Source: Bartonella australis AUST/NH1
GTDB lineage: Bacteria; Pseudomonadota; Alphaproteobacteria; Rhizobiales; Rhizobiaceae
Length of the DNA stretch: 64,000 bases
NCBI RefSeq assembly: GCF_000341355.1
Contig: NC_020300.1
Location: forward strand, 1,252,501 to 1,316,500
Direction: 5' to 3'
In this document: in pieces, positions 37,849-47,460 of the stretch
How the letters are laid out: the number at the start of each line of letters is the position of its first letter
Numbering within the stretch: position 1 is the stretch's first letter
Notes under the pieces: model-generated
Told to the model about the DNA's origin: nothing
Databases searched by the model: none
Seen by the model: the letters and a program-made list of their open reading frames with translations, nothing else
Translations under genes and position numbers: made by a program

Positions 37849-40800
37849 TTAAAAGTGATAACGCAAACCACCAGAGAAACTGGCTCCAGAAAATCCTGCA
37901 CTTGCCAGCTTATGCTGATAGGACAAATCAGTATAAAGCGTCATCCTCGAAGATAATTGAGCGTGAACACCCACCCCTGCTTCCAAAGAGGAACCAAGCG
38001 CACCCAACTGGAAACTATCTCCTAAAGACACAAACTGTTTGTCCTTAAAACTGCTGGTAAAGTGCAACTTCCCATAAAGAGAAATAAAACGCGTTCCTTC
38101 AGCGGCGGAAAATCTCTTATTTAAACGACCGCCAACACGCATTGTCCACTGACTGGGTTCCCCTATCTCAATATCGAAGCCGTCAACATCACGTGTCTTA
38201 TCAAACAGGAGACGTTGATAAATAAGCTGAATCTGAGGATCAAATACAAGACCTCCACCTCCTATCACCGAAAGCTTACCGCAAACCAGTGAAGCACTTA
38301 AAGGTTTGCCCTTTAAATGAGCTGTTTTACCCCGTGCAACGGTAGAAATATCACCCTTAAATAAACCATATGATAAAAATCCATCTACGTAGAATCCCGT
38401 ATCATGCTGTATATTACCATGTGCCGCGACCGACCACTTCTCAAACGTATTTTTTTGACTATCTTCGACATCCTGAGGCTTAAGAGAGAACTTGCCGTAA
38501 GTACCCATAACCCCAAAAGATGTAGCAAAATATCCACTCTCTAACGCTTTCAACGAAATGCCCGCCTCTACAGCATCGTAATTAAAATCAGCGTTATACC
38601 CATATCGAAGGACCGATAGGTTGGAAGTATAATGGTAACTTTCTCTATGAGCGCGTACAAAAATGGCCTCCTGTTTATTATTTAAAAACCCATTAGACGC
38701 ACTTCGCATTATTTCCAATTGCTTACCTTGACCGCTGATATCTATTAAACCTGCGTGGAACAAAGCATTCGGCAAGAGTAAGTAGGTTGAAACTTGTGGA
38801 ACAACAGCCCTAACTCTTTCCCCAAAATGAGAACGAGAAGGAGAAAGCTGTGTGTATTTTTTCGCGAACCTAAAATCCCAGAAATCTGCATCACCTCGGT
38901 CAATTTCTTCATAAATTTGACGATTTCCATCAATCAATGCCTTCATGCCGCTAGTTGCTTTTCCCAGAGAAGAACTAGGACCATAAGCATGAAGACGATG
39001 TTGATAAGGCAAAGCATCCAGCGTCATATAACCGCCATCTAATATAAAGGAATTTTCATCTGCTTTCCCAAAAACTTGGATGACTGAAACACCCCGGCTA
39101 TTTTCGCTATCACTTACCTCATCAAAACTTTCTGAGATAGATTGTATATGGACTTTAGTCGTCCCAGAAACATCACCGTAAATTAACAACTGGTCGGCTT
39201 TTTTATTATCATTTGAACGACCCACATTGAGATAAAGTCGCGCATTACCATTTGCCTCCCAACTAAGACCACCCTCATCTTCTCCAACGTAAAGCACCTG
39301 ATATTTCCCAGACATTGGTCGCTCAAAAACAACCGAGCTGTCAGAAAGGCGCAGATATGAAACAAGTGACGTCGAATAATCTGAGTCTCGGAATTCTGGG
39401 TCTTCTCGTTTACTCGGTGTCAAAGTCCATTTCGAGCCATTTGTTAGAAAAAGGTTGGCAGAAGACCGCTCATCAATATGAGTTCCGCCTTTAAGCGAAG
39501 AAGAATGAGCCTGAATTAATACAAAAGAGCCCTCCGTGGCCTTTAATAATAGATCACCGGAAATCTCCGCTCCCCGCGATAAGCCGACGGAATTGCGGGC
39601 TCCATTACTATAAATGGCCGTACTATCTGGAACCGTGAAAGTCGTCTGCACCAACCGAACAACTCCCCGTTCAAATACGGTACCCGGATCTTCCTCTGTA
39701 TTCTCTTCCCCCCCTTCACTCAATATTGAGGCTTCATCTGCCTGCATTTGCCTATTTGGCTCTTCCTCTATATGATGCGAAAAGAAAAACATACCATAGG
39801 CCCCACCGCCGTTCACAGTGATGGTCGAATTTTCAATATCAATCCCGTTGATTTGCTCAAATTCTGCGTCGCCGACTACTCCATTCCCGATTAATAGGCC
39901 GTGAATATTCGTAGCATCAATCTTCCCATTCTTGAAGCCAATAAAACCAGTTTGAGAAACACTCAAAACTGCATAATTCTCCTCATTTAGCACCTGTTCA
40001 CCATTTGGCACTTGCGCACCATTCAGAACATGGTTACCATTTAGCACCTGTTCACCATTTGCGGTAATGGTTACACCGTCTAAAGTAGCCTTTCCTTTTG
40101 CCGTCAAAAAAACCCCGTCGGCGTTTATTATATTGATTGATCCGCCGACCATTTGGACGTTCGCGCCCATCCCCATCCTAACAGCAGCACCCAAACGATT
40201 AATCACACTATATTCCCTCAAATTTAATATCTGATTCCTCGCCTGAATTTTTGTATCGGTCAAAATAACAGATGTTTCATGCTCTGCTGCTACCTCCCGC
40301 TCTCCTTCTGCTTCTACTTCTTGCCCAGCTACTACCTCTCGTCCCATTGCAAGAATACCCGTCTCGGCCACAATTGACCCACCATTCACCTCAACGCCCC
40401 CGCCGTTAACCGCAACACCTACCATCACGCCACTTAAACTCGGGTTATTTAAGATAATCTTTCCGCCTGATAACGCAACCGCACCATAATCCCCTGACCC
40501 TGACGGCACAAATATATCCTCAATATTCAAACTACCACCAATATCTATATCTGTTGCCTCGATAACCGTACCTGCATTGCTCGCGACCATAGCAGCAAGG
40601 GAGCCTGAAATAGAAGGAGGGAGGGGAGGAACAGGCTGTGAAGAACCTCCAGGTTCCCCAAGAAAATCGAATTTGTAGGATTTACCCTCCAATGTATGTA
40701 TTTTGCCATCACTACAATCATAAGGGAGCTCTTGCTTTTCACATTGAGGCGACTTAGCCGCAGACGATTCAGCCCTCACATAAATACTCGTATTTGATAT

Positions 40801-40863
40801 AAAAGAAAAAAGAGCCGTTGTAAGGGCATACAAACGCACATGATTTCTAAACACTGGGATCAT
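37849..40863 (-). CDS. Autotransporter, minus-strand family member 5 (most divergent intact copy)
   Basis: 1004 aa. Start MIPVFRNHVRLYALTTALFSF; cysteine motif CEKQELPYDCSDGK. The passenger has beta-helix turns (VAVNGGGVEVNGGSIVAETG), a 7-residue tandem repeat (NGEQVL, NGNHVL, NGAQVP, NGEQVL) near residue 280, and an E-rich stretch (REVVAGQEVEAEGEREVAA) near 175. The barrel (about 745-1004) is clearly homologous to the others but has many substitutions, so it has escaped the homogenisation seen in members 2-4. Ends GGLRYHF. Confidence 0.93.
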   Translation of the reverse strand: MIPVFRNHVRLYALTTALFSFISNTSIYVRAESSAAKSPQCEKQELPYDCSDGKIHTLEGKSYKFDFLGEPGGSSQPVPPLPPSISGSLAAMVASNAGTVIEATDIDIGGSLNIEDIFVPSGSGDYGAVALSGGKIILNNPSLSGVMVGVAVNGGGVEVNGGSIVAETGILAMGREVVAGQEVEAEGEREVAAEHETSVILTDTKIQARNQILNLREYSVINRLGAAVRMGMGANVQMVGGSINIINADGVFLTAKGKATLDGVTITANGEQVLNGNHVLNGAQVPNGEQVLNEENYAVLSVSQTGFIGFKNGKIDATNIHGLLIGNGVVGDAEFEQINGIDIENSTITVNGGGAYGMFFFSHHIEEEPNRQMQADEASILSEGGEENTEEDPGTVFERGVVRLVQTTFTVPDSTAIYSNGARNSVGLSRGAEISGDLLLKATEGSFVLIQAHSSSLKGGTHIDERSSANLFLTNGSKWTLTPSKREDPEFRDSDYSTSLVSYLRLSDSSVVFERPMSGKYQVLYVGEDEGGLSWEANGNARLYLNVGRSNDNKKADQLLIYGDVSGTTKVHIQSISESFDEVSDSENSRGVSVIQVFGKADENSFILDGGYMTLDALPYQHRLHAYGPSSSLGKATSGMKALIDGNRQIYEEIDRGDADFWDFRFAKKYTQLSPSRSHFGERVRAVVPQVSTYLLLPNALFHAGLIDISGQGKQLEIMRSASNGFLNNKQEAIFVRAHRESYHYTSNLSVLRYGYNADFNYDAVEAGISLKALESGYFATSFGVMGTYGKFSLKPQDVEDSQKNTFEKWSVAAHGNIQHDTGFYVDGFLSYGLFKGDISTVARGKTAHLKGKPLSASLVCGKLSVIGGGGLVFDPQIQLIYQRLLFDKTRDVDGFDIEIGEPSQWTMRVGGRLNKRFSAAEGTRFISLYGKLHFTSSFKDKQFVSLGDSFQLGALGSSLEAGVGVHAQLSSRMTLYTDLSYQHKLASAGFSGASFSGGLRYHF

Positions 40864-40936
40864 AATTCCGTTCTGAACTTTCTCCCCTCCCCATCAAAAC
40901 AAAAAACACCCATAAAAGGGCACATCTAGGGCTTAG

Positions 40937-40965
40937 GGTATAATCCATTACGGATTTTGTGTAAA
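40937..40965 (-). promoter_or_regulatory. Promoter of autotransporter member 5
   Basis: TTTACA (40960-40965), 17 bases, TATACC (40937-40942) on the minus strand. A weak 3-bp hairpin followed by a T run (around 40901-40920) sits where member 4 has its strong stem-loop. Confidence 0.65.
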
Positions 40966-41041
40966 GATAAAACGCAAAATAAAGACACAATTGGCAATAT
41001 TTCACCTTATTTTGCACTTTGCGTTTAACCAAAAATATCGA

Positions 41042-42262
41042 TTAAAAATGATAACGCAAACCACTGGCAAAACTCGTTCCAGAAAGCTCTGCGTCGGTAA
41101 GCTTATATTTGGTAAGCTGAATTACCGTAAAACGCTATCTTCGAAGATAACGGAACGTGAATACCCCCCTGCTTTAAGAAAGAATCAAGTGCACCCCACT
41201 AAAATCATCCCCAAAAGATGCAAACTACTCGTCCTTAAAACCGCTGCTAAAATGCAACTTCCTATAAATGGAGGAATAAAACTATTCCTTCGGCAGCAGA
41301 AAACTCCTCATTGAAGCGCCTACCAACGCGCATTGTCCATTGATTAGGGTCTCCTATCTCAATATCAAAGCCTTCAATATCATGTGCTTTATCAAATAAA
41401 ATTTATTGATAAATAAACCAAACATGCAGATCAAAATAAGATCCCTGGGCCATACCGCAAAAGCCTTGCCACTGTCGCGTGAAGCGCTCAGAAGGCTGCT
41501 CTTTGTGTAAGCCGTTTTCCCCCTGTGTGAGTAAAAACATCACCCTCGAAAGACCATAAGATAAAAGCCCATTTACATAAAACCCCGCATTTTCTACTTT
41601 CTGGTTATCCAGCACCGTTTTTTTTACCACTGCCGGTAATATTAACGCCCCCCCTGAATTAACAACTCCTTCAAAAATTGAACTGGTCCTGCTCCACTGG
41701 AAAAACAAATAGCCACCCGTCCACCGCTATTGGATCATCATAACTCGCTGACCTCCCACGACTCTCACTCCCCCACCCCAATTTCTGTAGCGGTTAAATT
41801 AACACGCGCAGTTCTTAAAGAGATCTACCCCAATAGCTACATTAAAAGCTTTGATTGCCCCGCTAATCATCTCAATCATTCCCACCTGTTTTAACCATAA
41901 ACCACACTGTACAGATTGAATGGCTGAATTTTTAGGCATCCCTTCCCTGTAATGCTGCAAAAACACCATTTACTTTTTTACCAGAAGCCACCGCGCCAAC
42001 GACAGCCACATTCTTTGCTCCAATAATCATACACGCCTTCTGCAAAGTTATAGCATTCTCACCGTTCTGTATCATGAAAAGAATTTATTATCGATTTTAC
42101 GTGCGTTATCGTCCTCGCATAAGTAAGAAACTGCTGAATGCAGACTACACAGCTGCACCGCGCGATAAAGATGAAGGAATTTCCTCATAAATACCCATAT
42201 TTTGCAGAAAGCTAAAAAGGCTCACTGTAAGAACAGGCAGCTATATATAGTTATAAAAACCT
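41042..42262 (-). pseudogene. Decayed sixth minus-strand autotransporter
   Basis: Reads on the minus strand from a lost start (a leader-like LTVSLFSFLQNMGIY near 42200) through passenger fragments (KNVAVVG.ASGKKVNGVFAAL, MIEMISGAIKAFNVAIG) straight into barrel pieces (VENAGFYVNGLLSYGLS) and a last RYHF with stop at 41042-41044. Several frameshifts and stops, plus an internal deletion that removes most of the passenger and the linker. The C-terminal part is most similar to member 5. Confidence 0.88.
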
Positions 42263-42459
42263 TATGCATAATCAAGTTGCTTTCCTCCATAAAATAAAGC
42301 TTGCAAAAATACCTAAATAAACCTTAATCTACTGATTAATAGCGCATTATTGAAACAATTTACAACATAACGTATTCTGTAGCATTACACGTAGATAAAA
42401 GATCTTTGTTAAGGATTCTTTGCCTGTACATTGTAATGTTTTCGAAGCAAAAGGATAAA

Positions 42460-43383
42460 ATGATGACTACCAAATGTATAAAATGGGTGGCTTTTGTTTT
42501 AGCTGCTATAATAAGCTTTGCAACCATTTCATGGGCAAATGTAAATATCGATCATGTTTCAGGCACCACCTCTATCACTACTACTCCCAAAAAGGTCGTG
42601 GTTTTTTGTCTTGCAACACTCGATAATATGAACCGCCTTGGTATCGAGGCAGTCGTTGGGGTTCCCGAAGGAAAAAAACCCGCGTATTTGGAACAATTTG
42701 ACGATGATAAATATGAAAAAATCGGCACTCTCTTTGAACCAAATTACGAAAAAATCGCCAATCTTCGGCCTGATCTCATTATCGTCTCCGCGAGGACGCA
42801 ATCTAAATATAAAGAATTGTCCAAAATTGCCCCAACTATTGACCTGACAGTGAGAAATGAAAGTGCCCTCCAAGACATTGAACATAATATTACCGTCCTC
42901 GGAAAAATTTTTAATAAGGAAAAAGAAGCTCTGCAGGAAATTGAAAAACTCCGCGAAAATTTAGAAGTAGTTCGTAAAAGTGCTGAAGGAAAAGGCAAAG
43001 GACTAATTTTGATGACCTCTGGCGGAAAAATAAGCGCTTTTGGTCCTGGGTCACGTTTCGACATTTTACATTCTGGGTTTGGAATTGCTCCTGCAACCCG
43101 TGAACTAACCGTACAAAAACACGGGCAACTCGTTTCACCTGAATTTATTCTCAAAACAAATCCTGATTGGTTATTGGTTATTGATCGGGATGCCGCAATT
43201 GGGCGGGAAGGACAATCTGCAGCCCAACTACTTGACAACGATCTTATCCAGAAGACAACAGCAGGGATGAAAGGCCAGACCATTTACTTGGATTCTTGGA
43301 GTTGGTACCGTGCTAGCGGTAGTTTAACCGGACTAAATGAAGCTGCCCAACAGCTCAATGAGGCCTTCATGAAGAGCAAATAA
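42460..43383 (+). CDS. Iron-siderophore ABC transporter, periplasmic binding protein (FatB/CeuE/YclQ-like)
   Basis: Class III periplasmic binding protein. Start at ATG 42460, 5 bases after AAGGA; the frame open to 42406 is not needed. Signal peptide about 5-25 (VAFVLAAIISFATISWANV). FatB-like blocks: PKKVVVFCLATLDNMNRLGI, YEKIANLRPDLIIVS, and C-terminal WSWYRASGSLTGLNEAAQQL. The family binds catechol-type ferric siderophores or their precursors. No siderophore synthesis genes are in the window, so xenosiderophore or host-chelate uptake is inferred. First gene of a four-gene operon. Confidence 0.9.
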   Translation: MMTTKCIKWVAFVLAAIISFATISWANVNIDHVSGTTSITTTPKKVVVFCLATLDNMNRLGIEAVVGVPEGKKPAYLEQFDDDKYEKIGTLFEPNYEKIANLRPDLIIVSARTQSKYKELSKIAPTIDLTVRNESALQDIEHNITVLGKIFNKEKEALQEIEKLRENLEVVRKSAEGKGKGLILMTSGGKISAFGPGSRFDILHSGFGIAPATRELTVQKHGQLVSPEFILKTNPDWLLVIDRDAAIGREGQSAAQLLDNDLIQKTTAGMKGQTIYLDSWSWYRASGSLTGLNEAAQQLNEAFMKSK

Positions 43384-43472
43384 TTCTGCGAATAGGTTAT
43401 TCGTTAAAACATAAAATTTGATAGCGGAGATTATTGTAAAAGATCTCTGCTATTGTTTTGAAAGAATTCAGC

Positions 43473-44429
43473 GTGAAAAATTACTGGGTAGCTGTATCAA
43501 TTGTCGCTCTGCTCTCTGTCCTTAGCATTTTCGTTGGTTATTCTGATATAACGCCTTCCGTCCTATTGTCAGGGGATCCAGATGCGTGGCTCCTTTTCTG
43601 GCAGACGCGCCTCCCGCGCACGATGGCAGCGCTTTTGGTAGGCATGGGGCTTGCGCTTTCAGGCCTGATTATGCAACTTCTTACAAATAATCGTTTTGTT
43701 GAGCCCGCAACAACTGGAACTGTTGAATCAGCGTCTCTTGGTATTTTATTTGTCATGATTTATGTTCCAGACGTACCCGTTCTGGGAAAAATGGCCGTTG
43801 CTGCAGCTTTTGCGATGGCTGGCTCATTGCTTTTTGTGTTTTTATTGCGCCAAATCCCTTTAAAATCTACCCTCATTATACCACTCACAGGCATTATTCT
43901 TGGATATGTCATCGGCTCCTTAACCAATGCCATTGCCGACCATGAGATGCTCCTTCCTTCTCTTCAAGCTTATTTATTTGGCAGTTTTTCGATGATTCTT
44001 GAGGGAAAATATGAACTCTTGTGGTTTGCTTTCCCCTTATGTATCCTTGCCTATTTTATTGCTGATCGCTTCACAATAGCCGGGCTCGGAGAAAATTTGG
44101 CACATAATCTTGGTCTTAATTACCGTGTCATTATGTTTTTGGGCCTTTTAATTATTGCGTTAATTACCGCTGTGGTGATCTGTACCGTTGGCCGTGTTCC
44201 TTTCGTTGGACTCATTGTCCCAAACCTTGTTGCAGTCTTCGTGGGCGATAACATGCGTCGCAGTGCTCCTTGGGTAGCAATCAGCGGCGCAGGATTAGTA
44301 CTGAGCTGCGATCTTTTAGGGCGAACAATTTATCATTCTGCTGAAATCCCCATTAGTACCATAATGGGCGTTATTGGTAGTTTTATTTTCATTATACTCC
44401 TTTTACGCTGGAGAAAGCGTCTTGGATAA
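43473..44429 (+). CDS. Iron-siderophore ABC transporter, permease 1 (FecCD family, FatD/CeuB-like)
   Basis: Multi-helix inner-membrane permease. Family blocks: WQTRLPRTMAALLVGMGLAL near the N-terminus, NNRFVEPATTGTVESASLG, and GRVPFVGLIVPNLVAVFVGD, the cytoplasmic ATPase-contact region. Start taken as GTG 43473 (MKNYWVAV); a TTG at 43458 is the alternative. About 90 bases after the binding protein; its stop overlaps the next permease. Confidence 0.9.
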   Translation: MKNYWVAVSIVALLSVLSIFVGYSDITPSVLLSGDPDAWLLFWQTRLPRTMAALLVGMGLALSGLIMQLLTNNRFVEPATTGTVESASLGILFVMIYVPDVPVLGKMAVAAAFAMAGSLLFVFLLRQIPLKSTLIIPLTGIILGYVIGSLTNAIADHEMLLPSLQAYLFGSFSMILEGKYELLWFAFPLCILAYFIADRFTIAGLGENLAHNLGLNYRVIMFLGLLIIALITAVVICTVGRVPFVGLIVPNLVAVFVGDNMRRSAPWVAISGAGLVLSCDLLGRTIYHSAEIPISTIMGVIGSFIFIILLLRWRKRLG

Positions 44430-45372
44430 ACAGAAATCGACTAAGCTTATACTGACAATACTCATCGTCATAGCATGTGCCGTAACCGGTCTCTATATGA
44501 CATGGAATGTAAATGCTTATACGTGGACCTTTCGTTTAACAAAACTTGTTTCTCTTCTGCTCATTGCCTATACAATCGCCATTTCTGCCGTTCTATTCCA
44601 GACGATTGTCAATAATCGCCTCCTTACCCCTTCTATTATGGGGTTTGATCAGCTTTATATTTTAATTAAAACCGTTATGATCTATTTTCTTGGCTCACTT
44701 TCTTTGCCATTTTTGAACGAAGAAGCGCAGTTTATTCTCGAGTGCCTTATTTTGGTCGCTTTTTCAGTGAGCCTTTTTCTATGTTTTTTCTCAGGAAATC
44801 TTAAAGGACTTCACCTCACCCTATTGATTGGTGTTGTTTTTGGCGGATTTTTTTTCAGTTTACGTATGTTTATGCAATTGCAGTTAGATCCAGACAAAGT
44901 TATGAATTTAACAGATATCATGTTCGCCAATTTTAATAAATTCAACCCATCATTAATTAGTTTTTCCGTAGTTATTATCTTGATCTTTAGCCTGATTGGT
45001 TGGCGTCTACGCTATCTTTTTGATATTCTCGCTCTTGGACGCGACTCCGCCCTCAATCTTGGAGTTAATTATCAAAAAAGCGCCATGACTATCCTCATTT
45101 TTATTTCCGTTTTTGTATCTATCTCCACATCGCTTGTTGGACCAGTCACATTTTTCGGATTGCTGGTTTCTAACCTCGCTTATGGACTTTCACCTCAAGC
45201 AAAACACAGCGTTGTTGTACCAATTGCAGTATTATTGGCCGTCATTTGCCTAGTCGGCGGACAATTTATTTTAGAGCAAATTCTTAATATGGCAGGGCGC
45301 TTGAGCTTCATTGTTGAATTTTGTGGTGGAATCGTCTTCTTAATATTGTTGACGAAGGGAAAATTAAAATGA
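44422..45372 (+). CDS. Iron-siderophore ABC transporter, permease 2 (FecCD family, FatC/CeuC-like)
   Basis: Second permease half of the importer, about 316 aa. Blocks: NNRLLTPSIMGFDQLYILIK, GRDSALNLGVNYQKSAM, TSLVGPVTFFGLLVSNLAYG. Start placed at TTG 44422, which follows GGAG by about 8 bases and overlaps the previous stop by 8; another TTG at 44374 would give a longer overlap. The last bases overlap the ATPase start (ATGA). Confidence 0.88.
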   Translation: MDKQKSTKLILTILIVIACAVTGLYMTWNVNAYTWTFRLTKLVSLLLIAYTIAISAVLFQTIVNNRLLTPSIMGFDQLYILIKTVMIYFLGSLSLPFLNEEAQFILECLILVAFSVSLFLCFFSGNLKGLHLTLLIGVVFGGFFFSLRMFMQLQLDPDKVMNLTDIMFANFNKFNPSLISFSVVIILIFSLIGWRLRYLFDILALGRDSALNLGVNYQKSAMTILIFISVFVSISTSLVGPVTFFGLLVSNLAYGLSPQAKHSVVVPIAVLLAVICLVGGQFILEQILNMAGRLSFIVEFCGGIVFLILLTKGKLK

Positions 45373-46127
45373 TTGAAATCAATCATCTTTCCAAAATTTA
45401 TGACGCACGATTAGTGATAAACGATCTATGCCTTCGTCTCCCTAAAGGGGGAATTATTTCCCTCATTGGCCCTAACGGTTCTGGAAAATCAACACTTTTG
45501 ATGATGATAAGACGTCTATTGCCGAAAAATAAAGGCACCATAAACATCGATGGCATCGATATTTACACAACACCACACGATATCTTAGCGAAGAAATTAT
45601 CACTATTGCGCCAAGACAATCCTCTCTCTGTTCGTCTTACCGTCTATGATTTAGTAAGCTTTGGGCGTTACCCCTATTCTAAAGGCCGATATAATAACGA
45701 AGATAAACAATTTATCGATAGTGCTATCCGATATTTTGGCTTACAAGATTTAAAAACACGGTTTTTAGATGAGCTTTCCGGCGGACAGCGCCAGCGCGCT
45801 TTTATCGCAATGGTCATCTGTCAAGATACTGATTATTTGCTATTAGACGAACCATTGAATAATCTTGATATGAAACATTCTATCGCCATGATGAAGCAAT
45901 TACGCTGCACAGCTAATGAACTGAAAAAAACCGTCCTCATTGTCATGCACGATGTCAATTTCGCCTCCTCTTATTCAGATATAATCGTCGCTCTCAAAAA
46001 CGGTAAAGCAGCCTATCACGGAAGCCCTCAAGAAATTATGCAGCCAGAAATTCTCAAAGATATTTATGATGTGGATATTCAAGTCAAAACAATCGATGGC
46101 GTGCCGATCGCTATTTATTATCAATAA
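45369..46127 (+). CDS. Iron-siderophore ABC transporter, ATP-binding protein
   Basis: ATPase of the uptake system. Walker A GPNGSGKST, Q-loop LRQDNPLSVRLT, signature LSGGQRQRAFIAM, Walker B YLLLDEPLNNLD, switch histidine in VIVMHDVNF. Start at ATG 45369, overlapping the permease stop in ATGA. 252 aa, typical of FepC/CeuD proteins. Last gene of the operon; tRNA-Gln follows 67 bases later. Confidence 0.94.
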   Translation: MIEINHLSKIYDARLVINDLCLRLPKGGIISLIGPNGSGKSTLLMMIRRLLPKNKGTINIDGIDIYTTPHDILAKKLSLLRQDNPLSVRLTVYDLVSFGRYPYSKGRYNNEDKQFIDSAIRYFGLQDLKTRFLDELSGGQRQRAFIAMVICQDTDYLLLDEPLNNLDMKHSIAMMKQLRCTANELKKTVLIVMHDVNFASSYSDIIVALKNGKAAYHGSPQEIMQPEILKDIYDVDIQVKTIDGVPIAIYYQ

Positions 46128-46194
46128 TTCTATGTACTTCTTTTGGGGCTTGCTCGCGCTTTAAAATCTGTTAAAAACAACATAATTCGCGTGC

Positions 46195-46268
46195 TGGGGA
46201 ATAGTTTAATGGCAGAACAGCGGACTCTGACTCCGTTAATCTTGGTTCGAATCCAGGTTCCCCAGCCA
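46195..46268 (+). tRNA. tRNA-Gln (anticodon CTG)
   Basis: Full cloverleaf: acceptor TGGGGAA/TTCCCCA, D arm around TAGTTTAATGGCAGA, anticodon stem GCGGA/TCCGT with loop CTCTGAC (anticodon CTG), T arm loop GGTTCGAATCC, discriminator G, and encoded CCA at 46266-46268. It sits between the siderophore operon and autotransporter remnants; tRNAs are common integration points, but no integrase is present. Confidence 0.96.
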
Positions 46269-47149
46269 AATTTTGATTGAAGCAGCAAACATATAAAATT
46301 TAGATATCTCCGATTTTTCGCTTCTATTAACTCAGTTTTATATTTACTCTTTTTATATTTTCCCTGAGCCTTTGCTCGGTTTATCTGTATCCTTAGTCCG
46401 TTGCTCACGAACTAATTTGGTGTAAGATGATGCTCTATGATCTACATCTAAGCTAAAATATCTACCCACAAAGCTGTAGCTTTTACGTAAATTGGTGTTT
46501 TGAGGTTTAAGCACCCTTTTAGATCTCTATTAACGCGCCTTTAGAAATTGCCAAATTACCGGATTCTTGTTTTCTCCTATTTCAGCTTGGTTTATATGAA
46601 TGATATTTTTGCTGAGCCTCCAGCGTCTGGGCAATAGGCGAAAATATGTTTCAAAGTTAGTGAGTTTTACGGTCCTCCAACCCAAAACAACATAAACATT
46701 CATGATCATCATATTGCAATAGTCACAGATGGAATTTGGAAAAATCACAGTGCTCTTTAAAAGTCCCCTACTGTTTGATCGTCATAATGAAACGAGAAAT
46801 TATAACTTTAGGTGGTGTAGCATTAGCCATCCCAAAAGACACAAACATCGATGATCAGCGCGATTAAATAGCTAGAGCTACATATGAGTGCCACAATAAT
46901 AGAAAACTTAGTTGCCTGATCTCGACGCAGAGCGATTGATCTTAAAAATTCAAATAAGAACTGTCACAAATCAATTGGGTGCTGTTGCTCTTGCCTGCCC
47001 AAAAACCCGAAACGACCACCGGCGACGCAGCGCCTATCGGTTAAATTCCGTAAAAGACGGCACCTACATAAAAATTCCCGCAGCTCAAACACTATTTTTG
47101 GAGTTAATACGGGCTATGCTCATCGATAGTTAATGAGTTAATGCAGCTC
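46269..47149. other. Gene-poor region after tRNA-Gln
   Basis: About 880 bases with only short broken frames. A 73-codon frame at 46912-47133 resembles no family I know. Probably eroded coding DNA. Confidence 0.4.
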
Positions 47150-47447
47150 GCCGAGTATTTAACAAAAAATTTTTCCTCATTCAAGAGGGCAAGAGATGCT
47201 CTCTACAGCGCAGTAAACTTTATCAGGGCTTTTGGCGATGGTGGAATAATAAAGATGCAGGAGATTTTCCTTTAGATTCGTCCCTCCCCTTGCATTTCAC
47301 GAAGTCTCTAATTGAAGATGAAATTGCCGTAAATGCGCGAGCTTTCCACAAGATCGCCTTTCACAGTAATATCAATTATTAGCGCAAAATTCAGAAATGA
47401 AGTGCGTCTAGCACAGCTGCCTTTGGAGGAGGTACTACCATTTCATA
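47150..47447 (+). pseudogene. C-terminal remnant of a plus-strand autotransporter
   Basis: Translation gives NFIRAFGDGGIIKMQE, then IAVNARAFHKIAFHSNINY and RKIQK, matching in order the last ~95 barrel residues of the plus-strand autotransporters (NFIRAFGDGGVIKMGE, IGVNARFSHKISLHGDVSY). It has in-frame stops and frame changes. This marks a lost gene upstream of the first intact plus-strand copy. Confidence 0.82.
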
Positions 47448-47460
47448 TGTTTATTTTGAT

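Noticed and set aside
46130..46408. 92-codon minus-strand frame with GWGTWIRTK
   Set aside because: It overlaps tRNA-Gln in antisense; this peptide is a familiar artefact of translating tRNA genes.
46195..47447. Genomic island inserted at tRNA-Gln
   Set aside because: No integrase and no second copy of the tRNA 3' end was noticed downstream.
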